A DNA stretch of 64,000 nt from Moraxellaceae bacterium (GCA_003543245.1 DPJB01000007.1:84977-148976); one strand, 5' to 3'. Numbered from the stretch's first letter, positions 1 to 9,653 are shown. Numbers and translations are program-made. Notes: generated by a model not told the origin, from the letters alone.

Positions 1-755
1 GCATTGACGGTACCGATGGTGGTGCGCGGATCCTGACCGGTGCCAATCAGCGAGGTGGTAACCACGGGCCCCCAGCCACCACCACCCACCGCATCCACGA
101 AGCCGCCGGTCAATGCCAGTGCCGCAACATGCTTGGGCGGCTCCTTGTTGGGCTTGATGTGGCGGAAGGCCTTGCTCAGCACGTACAGTCCCATGACAAC
201 GAGGTAGGCCGAGATCCAGGGCTTGATGAGATCACCATCCACGCTGGTGATGATCCAGGCGCCGGTAATGGCGCCGGCCATGCCGGGAATCAGCAGGCGT
301 TTGAACAGAGCCTTGTTGACGTTGCCGAAGCGCCAGTGCGAGATGCCGGAAAACCCCGTGGTGAAGATTTCGGCAATGTGGACCGAGGCGGAGGCAGCAG
401 CCGGTGGCACACCGGTCGTCAGCAAGAAGGTGGTGGCGGTGATGCCGTAGGCCATGCCAAGGGCACCATCAATGATCTGGGCAAACAGGCCAACCCCTGC
501 CGCCAGCCAGAACGCCTTGTCCGCCACACCATGACGGACCTCGGTGAGCACAGGTTGCCAGCCGGCAGGCAGCAACCAGAGACCCAGCAGATACAGCACC
601 AGCGCGAGCAGTGGCAGAAACACCAGCAGGAAAAGGTCATGCCTGAAAGGGTGCGCGCCAACCTGGGTAACGGTGGCCTCCAGCGGAGGCAGGCCCAGCT
701 CTTCATGTTCGGCGGCTTGTTCGTACTGGCTGAGGTCTATGCGGCGGGGTTTCAT
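1..755 (-). CDS. TauE/SafE-family sulfite/anion exporter (3' end cut by window)
   Basis: Reverse-strand reading frame open from an ATG at 755 to the window edge, about 251 residues visible with no stop. An AGGAG Shine-Dalgarno stands 7 bases upstream of the ATG. The protein starts with a soluble tail of about 37 residues (MKPRRIDLSQYEQ), then alternates hydrophobic membrane segments with short loops. The pattern FAQIIDGALGMAYG near residue 85 and the repeated half GGFVDAVGGGGWGPV near residue 225 are the duplicated signature of the TauE/SafE (DUF81) permease family, which exports sulfite, sulfoacetate or related anions across the inner membrane. The substrate cannot be told from sequence. It is divergent from hemE with about 155 bases between them. 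Confidence 0.85.
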   Translation of the reverse strand, partial: MKPRRIDLSQYEQAAEHEELGLPPLEATVTQVGAHPFRHDLFLLVFLPLLALVLYLLGLWLLPAGWQPVLTEVRHGVADKAFWLAAGVGLFAQIIDGALGMAYGITATTFLLTTGVPPAAASASVHIAEIFTTGFSGISHWRFGNVNKALFKRLLIPGMAGAITGAWIITSVDGDLIKPWISAYLVVMGLYVLSKAFRHIKPNKEPPKHVAALALTGGFVDAVGGGGWGPVVTTSLIGTGQDPRTTIGTVN

Positions 756-910
756 GGCGGCTCCTGTGTGGCCGCTACAGTACAAAATCAGCTAAAGATA
801 TAAAAATAACTAATGGAATCATGCTTATTCTATTATGAGATAAGCGGGTAGGGGGGAAAGTTGGCGATCAGCCCCGTACAATAGGCGCCCTCGCCGAGGT
901 GGACTCTCCC

Positions 911-1975
911 ATGACTGAACTCAAGAATGATCGTTTCCTGCGTGCCCTGCTGCGTCAGCCGGTGGACGTGACCCCTGTCTGGATGATGCGTCAGGCCGGG
1001 CGCTATCTGCCGGAGTACCGTGCCACCCGCACCCGTGCAGGTGACTTCATGGCTCTGTGCAAGAACGCCGAGCTGGCGTGCGAAGTGACCCTGCAGCCGC
1101 TGGAGCGTTACCCCCTCGATGCCGCCATCCTGTTTTCCGACATCCTGACCATTCCGGATGCCATGGGCCTGGGCCTGTATTTCGAGGCTGGGGAGGGCCC
1201 GCGGTTTCGCAAGACGGTGCGTACCGAGGCTGATATTGCAGCATTGCCGGTGCCGGATGCCGCGCGTGACCTGGATTACGTGATGGCGGCCGTGAAAACG
1301 ATTCGTGCCGCGCTGGGTGGCAGTGTTCCCCTGATCGGTTTTTCCGGTAGTCCATGGACACTGGCGACCTACATGGTGGAGGGCGGTTCTTCGCGCGACT
1401 TCCACACCATCAAGCGCATGATTTATGACACGCCCGAGCTGGCACATGCCCTGCTCAACAAGATCGCGCTGTCGGTCATTGATTATCTGAATGCGCAGAT
1501 TCGTGCCGGTGCCCAGGCCGTGCAGATTTTTGATACCTGGGGTGGCGTGTTGCCGGGACCGTTCTATCGTGAGTTCTCGCTGGCCTACATGCAGAAAATC
1601 GTGGCCGGGCTCATTCGTGAAAATGAAGGGCGTCGTGTGCCGGTTATCCTGTTCACCAAGGGCGGCGGCCAGTGGCTGACCGACATGGCCAATGCCGGTG
1701 CGGATGCGCTGGGGCTGGACTGGACGACGGACATCACGCGGGCCCGTGCCGAAGTGGGCGACCGTGTGGCGCTGCAGGGCAACATGGACCCCAGCATGCT
1801 GTTTGCCGGACCGGAACGCATTCGCGCTGAAGTGGCACGCATTCTTGAGGGTTTTGGTCGTGGCAACGGCCATGTGTTCAATCTGGGTCATGGCATTGAC
1901 CAGAAAGTTGATCCAGCCAATGCTGGTGTGTTTATTGATGCCGTACATGAGTTGTCTGGCCGCTACCATGGTTGA
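911..1975 (+). CDS. hemE: Uroporphyrinogen decarboxylase
   Basis: A 354-residue protein that decarboxylates the four acetate side chains of uroporphyrinogen III to give coproporphyrinogen III in cytosolic haem synthesis. The N-terminal block [18 protein letters not shown] is the substrate-binding signature of HemE, and [14 protein letters not shown] and the C-terminal FNLGHGI block are also present. Length is normal for the family. The ATG at 911 is chosen over an in-frame GTG at 899 because [14 protein letters not shown] matches the usual start and GAGG lies 8 bases upstream. It is followed after 28 bases by a UbiB-like gene on the same strand. Confidence 0.97.
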   Translation: MTELKNDRFLRALLRQPVDVTPVWMMRQAGRYLPEYRATRTRAGDFMALCKNAELACEVTLQPLERYPLDAAILFSDILTIPDAMGLGLYFEAGEGPRFRKTVRTEADIAALPVPDAARDLDYVMAAVKTIRAALGGSVPLIGFSGSPWTLATYMVEGGSSRDFHTIKRMIYDTPELAHALLNKIALSVIDYLNAQIRAGAQAVQIFDTWGGVLPGPFYREFSLAYMQKIVAGLIRENEGRRVPVILFTKGGGQWLTDMANAGADALGLDWTTDITRARAEVGDRVALQGNMDPSMLFAGPERIRAEVARILEGFGRGNGHVFNLGHGIDQKVDPANAGVFIDAVHELSGRYHG

Positions 1976-2003
1976 CCGGGCGCGCTAGGGACAGGAGCAA
2001 GGG

Positions 2004-3680
2004 ATGAGCATTTTTACCGGAACCCGTGAGCTGAGGCGTCTGCGCGAGCTGGTCGGCATCCTGCTGCGCTACGGCTTTGATGACATGGTCAAGTGGCTGG
2101 GCATGGAGGGACGTGCCGACCTGTTCGAGCGCTGGTTCAACCGTGAATTGCCGGCAGAAATCCGCCGTCAGCCACCGGAGGTGCGTGCACGTCTGGCGCT
2201 GGAGGAAATGGGCCCGACCTTTGTAAAGTTCGGACAGATTCTGGCGACACGTGTTGATTTGCTGTCGCCGGAGTGGATTGCCCAGCTTGAAGAACTGCAG
2301 GACCAGACAAAGGCACTGCCTTTCTCCCAGCTCAAGCCGCAGATCGAGTCCAGCCTGGGGCTGCGGCTTGAAGAGTGTTTTCGCGAGGTTGATGACCTGC
2401 CGGTAGGGACGGCCTCCATGGCCCAGGTGCATCGCGCGGTGACCTTGTCGGGTGAAGAAGTTGTCCTGAAAGTCCGCAAGCCGGGCATTGAGGCCAAGAT
2501 CGAGGCGGACTTGCGCCTGATGCGCAAGATTGCAGAAATTGCCGAAGCACAGTCACCGGAAATGCGCCGGTATCAGCCTGTGGAGATCATGCAGGAGTTC
2601 GAGCGGTCGCTGACGCGCGAGCTTGATTTCAGTGTGGAGGCGCGCAATGCCGATCGCATGCGTGAAAACCTTCGTGAGCTTGATTTCATCAAGGTGCCAA
2701 AGATTTACTGGCAGTGGACCAGTGAAGACCTGAATGTCCAGGAGTTCATTCGCGGCATTCCCTCCAAGAAAATTGACGAGATTGATGCAACCGGCGGTGA
2801 TCGCAAGCAGATTGCCCGTCGGGGTGCACGCGCGATCTGGAAGATGATGCTGGAGGACGGTTTTTTTCATGCCGATCCGCATCCGGGTAATTTCATCATT
2901 CTGCCTGGCAACCGCATTGCCATGCTTGATTTCGGTATGGTGGGACGCCTGACGCCGACCCGACGTGATCAGCTCATCCGGTTGATTCGCTGCGTGCTCA
3001 TGCAGGAGTCCGAGAATGCCACCATGGTGCTGGTGGAGTGGGCGGGTGGACGTTATGTCAACCGCGAGGCGCTTAACGCTGAAGTGAGCAGCCTGCTGGA
3101 GCGCTTTGATGGCGTGCCGATAGGCGAGCTGGATGTCACGGCATTGCTCAATGATGTGGCCTCCATCCTGAGAAACCATGCAGTACGCCTGCCCAGCGAC
3201 ATTACCCTGCTGGTGAAGGCCTGTGTCACGCTGGAGGGTTTTGGCCGCCTGATTGATCCGGACTTCCAGTTGATGGAAGAGGCTGCGCCACTCCTCAAGC
3301 GAACACTGGTCAATCGGTACTCACCGAAAATGCTGGCGAAGTCCTTCAGGGTTCGTGCACTGGATGCGGTGGATCGACTTTATAATCCGGCGACACCAAT
3401 GTTCGGTGCGGCTGCCAATGGCATGCCCATGGCGCCAGCAATGGATTCCGGTGAGCTGGAAAAACTGGTTAACCGTCTTGAGAAGGCAAGCCATCGCCAG
3501 TCGCGCGCCATTCTGCTGGCCAGTCTTTTCATTGTCAGCGGCCTCATTACGCAAATTCCCTCAGGCCCGCATCTGCTTGGTCTGCATGTATTGGGGGTAC
3601 TGAGTCTGATGGGGTGCACGGTGTACTGGAGCTGGATGCTGATCAATATCTGGTGGACCGAGCGTGGTCATCGCTCCTGA
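2004..3680 (+). CDS. ubiB: ABC1/AarF/UbiB-family atypical kinase
   Basis: A 558-residue member of the UbiB/ADCK family, accessory factors for ubiquinone synthesis at the inner membrane. The KxGQ-type block GPTFVKFGQILATRVDLLSPEW (about residues 70-91), the alanine-rich loop GTASMAQVHRA that replaces a kinase P-loop, the invariant lysine in VVLKVRKPG, HADPHPGNF and the metal-binding LDFGMVG are all present. Two hydrophobic helices close the C terminus (about residues 500-550), as in membrane-anchored UbiB. AGGAG precedes the ATG. The gene is not beside ubiE/ubiJ, so it could be a UbiB paralogue rather than the sole copy; the symbol is given on family grounds. Confidence 0.8.
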   Translation: MSIFTGTRELRRLRELVGILLRYGFDDMVKWLGMEGRADLFERWFNRELPAEIRRQPPEVRARLALEEMGPTFVKFGQILATRVDLLSPEWIAQLEELQDQTKALPFSQLKPQIESSLGLRLEECFREVDDLPVGTASMAQVHRAVTLSGEEVVLKVRKPGIEAKIEADLRLMRKIAEIAEAQSPEMRRYQPVEIMQEFERSLTRELDFSVEARNADRMRENLRELDFIKVPKIYWQWTSEDLNVQEFIRGIPSKKIDEIDATGGDRKQIARRGARAIWKMMLEDGFFHADPHPGNFIILPGNRIAMLDFGMVGRLTPTRRDQLIRLIRCVLMQESENATMVLVEWAGGRYVNREALNAEVSSLLERFDGVPIGELDVTALLNDVASILRNHAVRLPSDITLLVKACVTLEGFGRLIDPDFQLMEEAAPLLKRTLVNRYSPKMLAKSFRVRALDAVDRLYNPATPMFGAAANGMPMAPAMDSGELEKLVNRLEKASHRQSRAILLASLFIVSGLITQIPSGPHLLGLHVLGVLSLMGCTVYWSWMLINIWWTERGHRS

Positions 3681-3727
3681 GTCTGCAGTGTAAATTCGAG
3701 TCATCTGTAAATTGTAAGGAGGCACTC

Positions 3728-4216
3728 ATGCCCTCGATGGATGTGGTATCCGAACTGGAAATGTTTGAAGTGAATCATGCGGTGGCCAATACCGTTAAGG
3801 AAATTGCCACCCGTTTTGACTTTCGTGGATCCAAGGTGGAAGTGGAGCTTAAGGAAAAGGACAAGCTGATAAAGCTGGTTGCAGAGAGTGATTTCCAGAT
3901 TGATCAGGTTCGCGCCATGCTGGAAAACCATTTCATCAAACGCAAGATTGATCCGCAGTGTCTTGATGTACAGAAGATGGAGGCTTCGGGCAAAGAGACG
4001 CATCAGACCATCAAGTTGCGCGATGGCCTGGACTCCGATACGGCCAAGAAAATTGCCAAGGCGATCAAGGAGTCGGGTCTCAAGGCACAGGCCAGCATCC
4101 AGGGCGACAAGGTGCGGGTAACGGACAAGAAGCGTGATGTGCTGCAGGAGGTGATGGCCATGCTGCGTGAGCAGAAGCTGGGTGTGCCATTGCAGTTTAA
4201 CAACTTCAAGGACTGA
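3728..4216 (+). CDS. yajQ: YajQ-family nucleotide/c-di-GMP-binding protein
   Basis: A 162-residue cytosolic protein of the UPF0234/YajQ family with two ferredoxin-like halves. The start MPSMDVVSELEMFEVNHAV and the end GVPLQFNNFKD match the family at both ends, so length is complete. The ATG at 3728 is preceded by AAGGAGG at ideal spacing; a longer in-frame start overlapping ubiB is not needed. Family members bind nucleotides and RNA, and one Xanthomonas member binds cyclic di-GMP; the window carries two GGDEF genes, but no direct link is visible. A strong terminator follows. Confidence 0.95.
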   Translation: MPSMDVVSELEMFEVNHAVANTVKEIATRFDFRGSKVEVELKEKDKLIKLVAESDFQIDQVRAMLENHFIKRKIDPQCLDVQKMEASGKETHQTIKLRDGLDSDTAKKIAKAIKESGLKAQASIQGDKVRVTDKKRDVLQEVMAMLREQKLGVPLQFNNFKD

Positions 4217-4243
4217 CCTGACCTTGCTGCATTAAGCACAGTG

Positions 4244-4278
4244 CATGAAAAAGCCCGGCAATGCCGGGCTTTTTCATG
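4244..4278. terminator. Bidirectional intrinsic terminator between yajQ and an AraC-type gene
   Basis: A perfect inverted repeat (core AGCCCGGC/GCCGGGCT) flanked by A and T runs on both sides lies between the convergent ends of yajQ and the AraC-family gene, so it can stop transcription on both strands. Confidence 0.9.
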
Positions 4279-4288
4279 TGGCTCCTTG

Positions 4289-5326
4289 TCAGGATGGAAC
4301 CGTATTGCGGCGGAAGTCCAGCGGTGTGACGCCTGTCCACTTCTTGAAGACACGCGAGAAGTTGGAGCTTTCCTGAAAACCCAGGATATAGGCGATTTCC
4401 TTCACGGACTTTTCCGAGTTGCGCAGGAAGCTCATGGCTTGTTCGTGCCGCTCCCGGTCCAGCAGTGACTGGTACGAGGTGTTGTGCCGGCGCAGCCGGT
4501 TGCGGAATGTGCGGGCAGACATGTTGAACTCGTCCGCGACGCTGGACATGCGTGGCAGCGGGCCGTTGATGCGCTTGAGGTGAAAGCGCACTGCGTCGAC
4601 AAAGGAGTTCTGGGTGTGCACGAGCTCCATGCGGTTGCTGATCTGGTTGACCAGCATGCGGTGGGTGTCGTCGTCGGCCGTGGCGATGGGGCTTTCCAGC
4701 AGGTCGCGCGGGATGGATACGCCATAAAAACTGGCATTGAACTGCACATGCCCGTCAAAGTAGGTGTCGTAAAGGGCAGCATGGGCGGGTGAAGCATGTG
4801 CGAAATGGAACACCAGTTCACGCGTGCGCTCACCCAGAATCAGCTTGAGAATGTTGAACGTGCTGAGCAGCATGATGTCAAAGGTGAAGGCTGTGTTGAC
4901 CGGAATGTCACTGATCATTTCAAACACGAGCACGCGGCTATTCCGACGGTCTTCCTGATGCAGAAGCAGGAAGGGAGCGATCAGGCCGACATAGTCGTAG
5001 AAAAGGTCTATGACATCCTGCAGGCTGCTGCCGGTCAGGACGGCTGCGCCCAGCATGCCGTGTGAGCTGGGGCGCAGCTGTGCGGCATAGCGCAGGGCCA
5101 GGTCGGGTGCAGGGCAGCGTTCGACGCCATTACGGAAGATGGTGACGACATCGGAAAAGGGCACCAGTAGCTCGGGCTCATCCAGCTGGGCGCGATCAAG
5201 ACCGGTGCCGGCCAGCAGTTTCTCTGCCGGTATTTGCCATTCGGTTTCGAGTAACTGCACGAATTTGCGCGGGTAGGCCCCGAACGTCAGGAAGCGCCCA
5301 TGTGTTGTTATTTTTTGCATGTTCAT
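4289..5326 (-). CDS. AraC-family transcriptional regulator (Arabinose_bd-like N domain)
   Basis: A 345-residue regulator. The first about 240 residues (RFLTFGAYPRKFVQLL, then SSHGMLGAAVLTGSSLQD) resemble the effector domain of OruR/ArgR/MmsR-like AraC proteins. The last about 90 residues form the double helix-turn-helix: DEFNMSARTFRNRLRR and then EIAYILGFQESSNFSRVFKKWTG, the family signature. The ATG at 5326 is chosen because GAGAGAG precedes it. The gene is divergent from a DUF4442 protein, the likely first target. A second AraC protein of the same architecture starts at 43527. Confidence 0.9.
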   Translation of the reverse strand: MNMQKITTHGRFLTFGAYPRKFVQLLETEWQIPAEKLLAGTGLDRAQLDEPELLVPFSDVVTIFRNGVERCPAPDLALRYAAQLRPSSHGMLGAAVLTGSSLQDVIDLFYDYVGLIAPFLLLHQEDRRNSRVLVFEMISDIPVNTAFTFDIMLLSTFNILKLILGERTRELVFHFAHASPAHAALYDTYFDGHVQFNASFYGVSIPRDLLESPIATADDDTHRMLVNQISNRMELVHTQNSFVDAVRFHLKRINGPLPRMSSVADEFNMSARTFRNRLRRHNTSYQSLLDRERHEQAMSFLRNSEKSVKEIAYILGFQESSNFSRVFKKWTGVTPLDFRRNTVPS

Positions 5327-5641
5327 GACTCTCTCTCCACGGACAATGCGAGCGGAACGCATTATGGACAGAAATGGTGAGCAGGTTCTTGGCCGGAAGT
5401 GCCCATGAATTCGTCATTTTGGGCATTTCGTGCAACTTTTGTTGGACAATAAGTGTGCTTGTTATGCCTTTAGGGCTGAGGCAGGCAGCAATAGGGCAGT
5501 TGAAGAAACCGCCAGGTATCAAGATGCCGGGCCGGAATGACTGGATATGACCGTCATGGTCACCATCAATGTCTTTTTTACCATTGACCCACAGGTGAGT
5601 AGCGGCTTACATGGCGGGGCTTTTTGATCGGGAGTTCAAGC
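5327..5641. other. Divergent promoter region between AraC regulator and DUF4442 gene
   Basis: No gene is visible in these 315 bases. There are two small dyads that could be operators: TGCCCA with TGGGCA 14 bases apart near 5400-5430, and TGACC with GGTCA five bases apart near 5547-5561. A weak promoter may lie near 5440-5465. Assignment of either dyad to the adjacent AraC protein is inference only. Confidence 0.35.
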
Positions 5642-6130
5642 ATGAGTTTCAACAACAATCTGATGCGCGTTATCGGCAAGTTTGACTTCCTGCCTCCCAA
5701 TCTGCGCAGTACGGTGATTTCCAAGATTTTTGGGCGCGTGGTGCCATTGGTAGGGACAGCAGGTTTGCGTTACGAAGAGCTGACCCCGGAGCGGGTGGTG
5801 GTCAGCATCCGCAACCGTCGTCCGGTGCAGAATCACATCAACGGGGTGCATGCTGCTGCCATGGCGCTGCTGGCCGAGACGGCCACGGGATTTGTCGTGG
5901 GCATGAATCTGCCGGATGACAAGTTGCCGCTGATCAAGACCCTGAAGGTTGATTACCTGAAGCGCACCAAGGGAGACATGCGTGCAGTGGCAACCCTGAC
6001 GCCGGAGCAGGTCAAGCTGGTGCGTACCACGCCCAAGGGCGAGGTGCTGGTGCCGGTGGTGGTCACGGACGAGTCTGGCCAGGAGCCGATCCGTTGCGAA
6101 ATGCTCTGGGCCTGGGTGCCCAAGAAGTAA
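5642..6130 (+). CDS. DUF4442 hotdog-fold protein
   Basis: A 162-residue protein starting at an ATG 8 bases after GGGAG. The block VQNHINGVHAAAMALLAETATGFVVG is the hotdog-fold signature of the DUF4442 family, related to acyl-CoA thioesterases such as PaaI. It probably acts on acyl-CoA or a similar thioester in the cytosol; the substrate is unknown. It is divergent from an AraC-family regulator. A second, divergent DUF4442 protein lies at 10605-11060. Confidence 0.85.
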   Translation: MSFNNNLMRVIGKFDFLPPNLRSTVISKIFGRVVPLVGTAGLRYEELTPERVVVSIRNRRPVQNHINGVHAAAMALLAETATGFVVGMNLPDDKLPLIKTLKVDYLKRTKGDMRAVATLTPEQVKLVRTTPKGEVLVPVVVTDESGQEPIRCEMLWAWVPKK

Positions 6131-6176
6131 ATGGCGGGGTGACCGGGTTGCTGGAACAGTAAGTGGTCACTTTTGT

Positions 6177-6202
6177 AAAAGCCGGCGAAAGCCGGCTTTT
6201 TT
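6177..6202 (+). terminator. Intrinsic terminator after DUF4442 gene
   Basis: A GCCGGC/GCCGGC stem with a GAAA loop, preceded by AAAA and followed by six T residues. It lies between the convergent DUF4442 and slyX genes and can serve both. Confidence 0.88.
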
Positions 6203-6213
6203 CTTGCCGGGTT

Positions 6214-6420
6214 TCAGTAGTGCGGTGGGCGTTCCTGCTCGTTGCTGCCGGCCATTTCGGACGGGCTGAGCGACTTGAGCTGGTCGTAGAGCATGCGGAT
6301 TTCGCGCTGCATCAGGTCAATCTGACGTTGCTGGCGTGCCACGATGTCATTGAGGCTTTCCAGCAGGTCATCCTGGAAGGCAGCCCGGGTTTCCAGGTCA
6401 GTCAGCCGTGATTCCATCAT
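6214..6420 (-). CDS. slyX: SlyX-family small coiled-coil protein
   Basis: A 68-residue protein with the SlyX pattern: ESRLTDLETRAAFQDDLLESL, then a heptad-rich helix QQRQIDLMQREIRMLYDQL, and a proline-rich tail ending in PPHY. It is predicted to form a short coiled coil. The function of SlyX is unknown despite wide conservation in gammaproteobacteria. Either of two adjacent ATG codons could start it. It is divergent from uup. Confidence 0.9.
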   Translation of the reverse strand: MMESRLTDLETRAAFQDDLLESLNDIVARQQRQIDLMQREIRMLYDQLKSLSPSEMAGSNEQERPPHY

Positions 6421-6550
6421 ATTTACTGCCAGTGGGGTTCAGGACCGGGAATTGTAGACGGCCTGCGGTCTGGCGGCATCCTTTCTGTGCCCCAAGCCTG
6501 TTATCCTGCGCGCCGTCTATCCTGCATGCCCTCTTTTCCTGGTAGTAATC

Positions 6551-8449
6551 ATGAGTCTGTTGACCCTGCGCGATGTGTCCCTGAGCTTTGGCAGTGCGCC
6601 TTTGCTTGATCATGTGAATTTCAGCCTCGATCGTGGCGAGCGGGTGTGCGTGGTCGGGCGCAATGGTGAGGGTAAGTCGACCCTGCTCAAGGTGGTGGAG
6701 GGCATTCACCTGCCGGACAGCGGTGAAGTGGTGCGTCAGGGTGGTCTGGTGCTGGCCAGCTTGCCGCAGGAAGTGCCGGTGACGCTGACCGGGTCTGTAT
6801 TTGATGTGGTGGCTGACGGCCTGGGCGAAACGGCTTCGCTGCTCTCCCGCTACCATGCCCTGAGCGATCGCTATGCCCATGGTGATGAGTCGGTGCTGGA
6901 CGAACTGTCGCGTACCCAGGAGTCCATGGAGGCGGCCGGCGGCTGGATGCTGAGCTCGAAAGTGGAACAGGTGCTGTCGCGCCTGCAACTGGATGGTGAG
7001 GCCGACTTTGCCAGCCTGTCCGGTGGACGCAAGCGCCGTGTGATGCTCGCGCGCTCGCTGGTGAACGAGCCGGATATCCTGTTGCTGGACGAACCCACCA
7101 ACCATCTGGATATCGAGTCCATTACCTGGATGGAAACGTTCTTCAAGGACTATCCGGGTACCTTGCTGTTCATTACCCATGACCGCAGTTTTTTGCAGAA
7201 TATTGCCACCCGCATCATCGAGATTGATCGCGGTCAGTTACGTGATTTTCCCTGCACCTATAACGAGTATCTGGAGCGCAAGCAGCAGTTGCTGGATGCC
7301 GAGGCGCAGGCCAATGCCCTGTTTGACAAGAAGCTGGCGCAGGAAGAGGTCTGGATCCGGCAGGGTATCAAGGCGCGTCGTACGCGTAATGAAGGCCGTG
7401 TGCGGGCACTGAAGGAGCTGCGCAACGAACGATCGGAGCGGCGCGAGCGTATCGGCAAGGTCAATCTGGCGGTGAGTGAGGCGGAGCGCTCCGGCAAGCT
7501 TGTGCTGGAAGCCAGCCATGTTTCCCTTGGCTTTGGTGGCCAGACGCTGGTGGATGACTTTTCGGTAGCGGTGATGCGTGGCGACAAGATTGGTCTTATC
7601 GGCCCCAATGGTGTTGGCAAGACGACGCTGGTGCGCGCGCTGCTCGGACAGATTCCAGTGCAGAAGGGCGAGGTGCGGGATGGCACCAAGCTGGAGGTGG
7701 CCTATTTCGACCAGTTGCGTGCACAGCTTGATCCCGAGCGCAGCGTGATGGAAAACGTGGTGGAAGGCTCGGACTTCATCGAAGTCAATGGTGTGCGCAA
7801 GCATGCACTGGCCTATCTGCAGGACTTCCTGTTTTCACCGCAGCGCTCGCGTACGCCCGTGAAGGCCTTGTCGGGAGGGGAGCGCAACCGCCTGCTGCTG
7901 GCCAAGCTGTTCACCCGCCCAGCCAATTTGCTGGTGATGGATGAGCCCACCAATGACCTGGATGTGGAGACGCTGGAGCTGCTGGAAGAGCTGCTGGTGA
8001 ACTATAACGGCACGCTGCTGCTGATCAGCCATGACCGCGCCTTCCTCGACAATGTGGTGACCAGTACCTGGGCTTTTGAGGGCAATGGTCAGGTACGCGA
8101 GTATGTGGGTGGCTATGAGGACTGGTTGCGTCAGCGTCCGCTGGCCGGCGCGGTGACGCCGGAAGCAAAATCTGCCGTGACGGCACCTGCAGCTACTTCT
8201 GCGGCATCAGCAGAGGCTGTGACGGCACCCAGGCGCAAGCTCAGCTACAAGGAGCAGCGTGAACTGGAGGCAATTCCTGCACAGATCAGTGCACTGGAGA
8301 AGGAACAGGCGACGCTGCAGGCCCTGCTGAACGACGCGGATTTCTACGTCCGGGCCCCTCAGGATGCGACTGCAGCAGCGGAGCGACTGGCACTGATCGA
8401 TGATGAGCTGCTGGGCTTGCTGGACCGCTGGGAGACGCTGGGGGGCTGA
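6551..8449 (+). CDS. uup: ABC-F ATPase Uup
   Basis: A 632-residue soluble protein with two ABC cassettes and no membrane segments. The first cassette has Walker A GRNGEGKST, signature LSGGRKRR and Walker B LLLDEPTNHLD; the second has GPNGVGKTT, LSGGERNR and LVMDEPTNDLD. A charged linker and the KLSYKEQRELEAIPAQI C-terminal coiled coil (about residues 560-632) mark it as Uup rather than EttA or YheS. ABC-F proteins act on ribosomes; Uup also affects transposon precise excision and branched DNA intermediates in E. coli. Confidence 0.95.
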   Translation: MSLLTLRDVSLSFGSAPLLDHVNFSLDRGERVCVVGRNGEGKSTLLKVVEGIHLPDSGEVVRQGGLVLASLPQEVPVTLTGSVFDVVADGLGETASLLSRYHALSDRYAHGDESVLDELSRTQESMEAAGGWMLSSKVEQVLSRLQLDGEADFASLSGGRKRRVMLARSLVNEPDILLLDEPTNHLDIESITWMETFFKDYPGTLLFITHDRSFLQNIATRIIEIDRGQLRDFPCTYNEYLERKQQLLDAEAQANALFDKKLAQEEVWIRQGIKARRTRNEGRVRALKELRNERSERRERIGKVNLAVSEAERSGKLVLEASHVSLGFGGQTLVDDFSVAVMRGDKIGLIGPNGVGKTTLVRALLGQIPVQKGEVRDGTKLEVAYFDQLRAQLDPERSVMENVVEGSDFIEVNGVRKHALAYLQDFLFSPQRSRTPVKALSGGERNRLLLAKLFTRPANLLVMDEPTNDLDVETLELLEELLVNYNGTLLLISHDRAFLDNVVTSTWAFEGNGQVREYVGGYEDWLRQRPLAGAVTPEAKSAVTAPAATSAASAEAVTAPRRKLSYKEQRELEAIPAQISALEKEQATLQALLNDADFYVRAPQDATAAAERLALIDDELLGLLDRWETLGG

Positions 8450-8628
8450 TACGGCGTCATGTTGCCGGGGATGGTTTCAGTCTGGTCGGCTGCCGGGGTA
8501 TCATCGGCGGGCAATTGATGGTCGGGCACCATTTTTCATTCCCACAACAAAGCCCGGCAACATCTCTGGCGCCACCATTCCAGGTGTCATTTTCCGGCCA
8601 GGCAGGCCGGTTTGAGGGAGAATCAGAC

Positions 8629-9306
8629 ATGCAACGCTCGTTCACCGGCCTTGTTCTGGCCACTCTGTTCCTGGCCGGCTGTGCCTCTGCTCCCGGTCCG
8701 CAGGGTACCGGCCTCTATCATGCGCCAGCCCGTGCCTATTCCCTTGCGCTGGACTCCGGCGTGTTTCGTGGCCCGGTCACGATGACGGAAAAGTGTGATG
8801 CCCGTGGCGGCACGCTGAACATGTGGGATGCCACCAACCGCTTTTTCCGCATCGACTACCTCAAGATCAATCAGCATCCGGTGGCCACGATTCCCAATTT
8901 TGCGAATGAGCGCACCATTGACGAGCTGGTCCTGAACAATTACCAGCGTGAGGTGTTGTCCAAGGCGGCGGGTGTTGCCCACAACGAGATCATGCTGTCC
9001 GAGTTTGTGGACACTGGCCGTGGTGATGCCATGTTCAGTGTGGCCAGCATCGACATGAAGCCGGAAGCGTTGCCTGAGCAGTTGTCGGCCACTACGTACT
9101 ACTACGGCTTTCTCGTGTTCACCCGTGGCGACTTTGTCTATGTGTTGCAGCACCGGTTTGATGCTTATCAGCCTGACAAGATGAAGAACCTGCTGTCGGC
9201 GCTGCGTCAGGACATGCTGGTCCCGGGCCTGCTGCGTCATAACGAAAGCGCCGTGAAAGCCGCACAGGGCGTGCCAGAAGAGCCGGTGGCGCCGGGCTCC
9301 TGCTGA
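8629..9306 (+). CDS. Predicted lipoprotein of unknown function
   Basis: A 225-residue protein starting at an ATG just after GAGGGAG. MQRSFTGLVLATLFLAGC is a lipoprotein signal peptide with lipobox LAGC (Cys18). The mature part holds no domain I recognise; it has a mixed alpha/beta look and a YYYGFLVFTRGDFVYVLQH segment. A longer in-frame start at 8515 is rejected because the signal peptide and ribosome site define the shorter one. A CCGGCC/GGCCGG hairpin at 8594-8610 lies just ahead of the ribosome site. Its stop overlaps the phhB start (TGATG), suggesting coupled translation. Confidence 0.75.
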   Translation: MQRSFTGLVLATLFLAGCASAPGPQGTGLYHAPARAYSLALDSGVFRGPVTMTEKCDARGGTLNMWDATNRFFRIDYLKINQHPVATIPNFANERTIDELVLNNYQREVLSKAAGVAHNEIMLSEFVDTGRGDAMFSVASIDMKPEALPEQLSATTYYYGFLVFTRGDFVYVLQHRFDAYQPDKMKNLLSALRQDMLVPGLLRHNESAVKAAQGVPEEPVAPGSC

Positions 9307-9653
9307 TGCCGGTGTGCCAGCCGTTGGCGGCCGATGCCAGGGCACTGCTGGAGGCCGAGGCACGCACACAGCTCGCCCTGCATCGGCTGCAGGGCTGGCA
9401 ACTGTTGCAGGAAGGCAACTGCTGGCGCCTGCTCAAGACCTATCCCACGGCCAGTTTTGCCCAGGCTCTGGCACTGGCCCAGCGCATTGGCTGGCTGGCC
9501 GAGCATGAAAATCACCATCCCGAACTGACCATTGCCTGGGGCCGCTGTACGGTGGCCTGGTGGACCACCCGTCTCAATGGCCTGCATGAGAATGATTTCC
9601 TGATGGCATCGGCCACGGATGAGGTTCTTTTCAGCGGCAGGGATTTGTCCTGA
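9306..9653 (+). CDS. phhB: Pterin-4a-carbinolamine dehydratase
   Basis: A 115-residue member of the PCD/DCoH family, which dehydrates 4a-hydroxytetrahydropterin during cofactor recycling by phenylalanine hydroxylase. The signature EHENHHPELTIAWGRCTVAWWT carries the catalytic histidine pair, and the ending LHENDFLMA is typical. No phenylalanine hydroxylase gene is in the window, so the pterin-using partner is elsewhere or the protein has another role. It overlaps the preceding lipoprotein gene by one base. Confidence 0.9.
   Translation: MPVCQPLAADARALLEAEARTQLALHRLQGWQLLQEGNCWRLLKTYPTASFAQALALAQRIGWLAEHENHHPELTIAWGRCTVAWWTTRLNGLHENDFLMASATDEVLFSGRDLS

Noticed and set aside
833..1969. 378-codon open frame on the reverse strand opposite hemE
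   Set aside because: It is antisense over almost all of a perfectly conserved hemE, rich in His, Arg and Gln as usual for such shadows, and has no recognisable domain.
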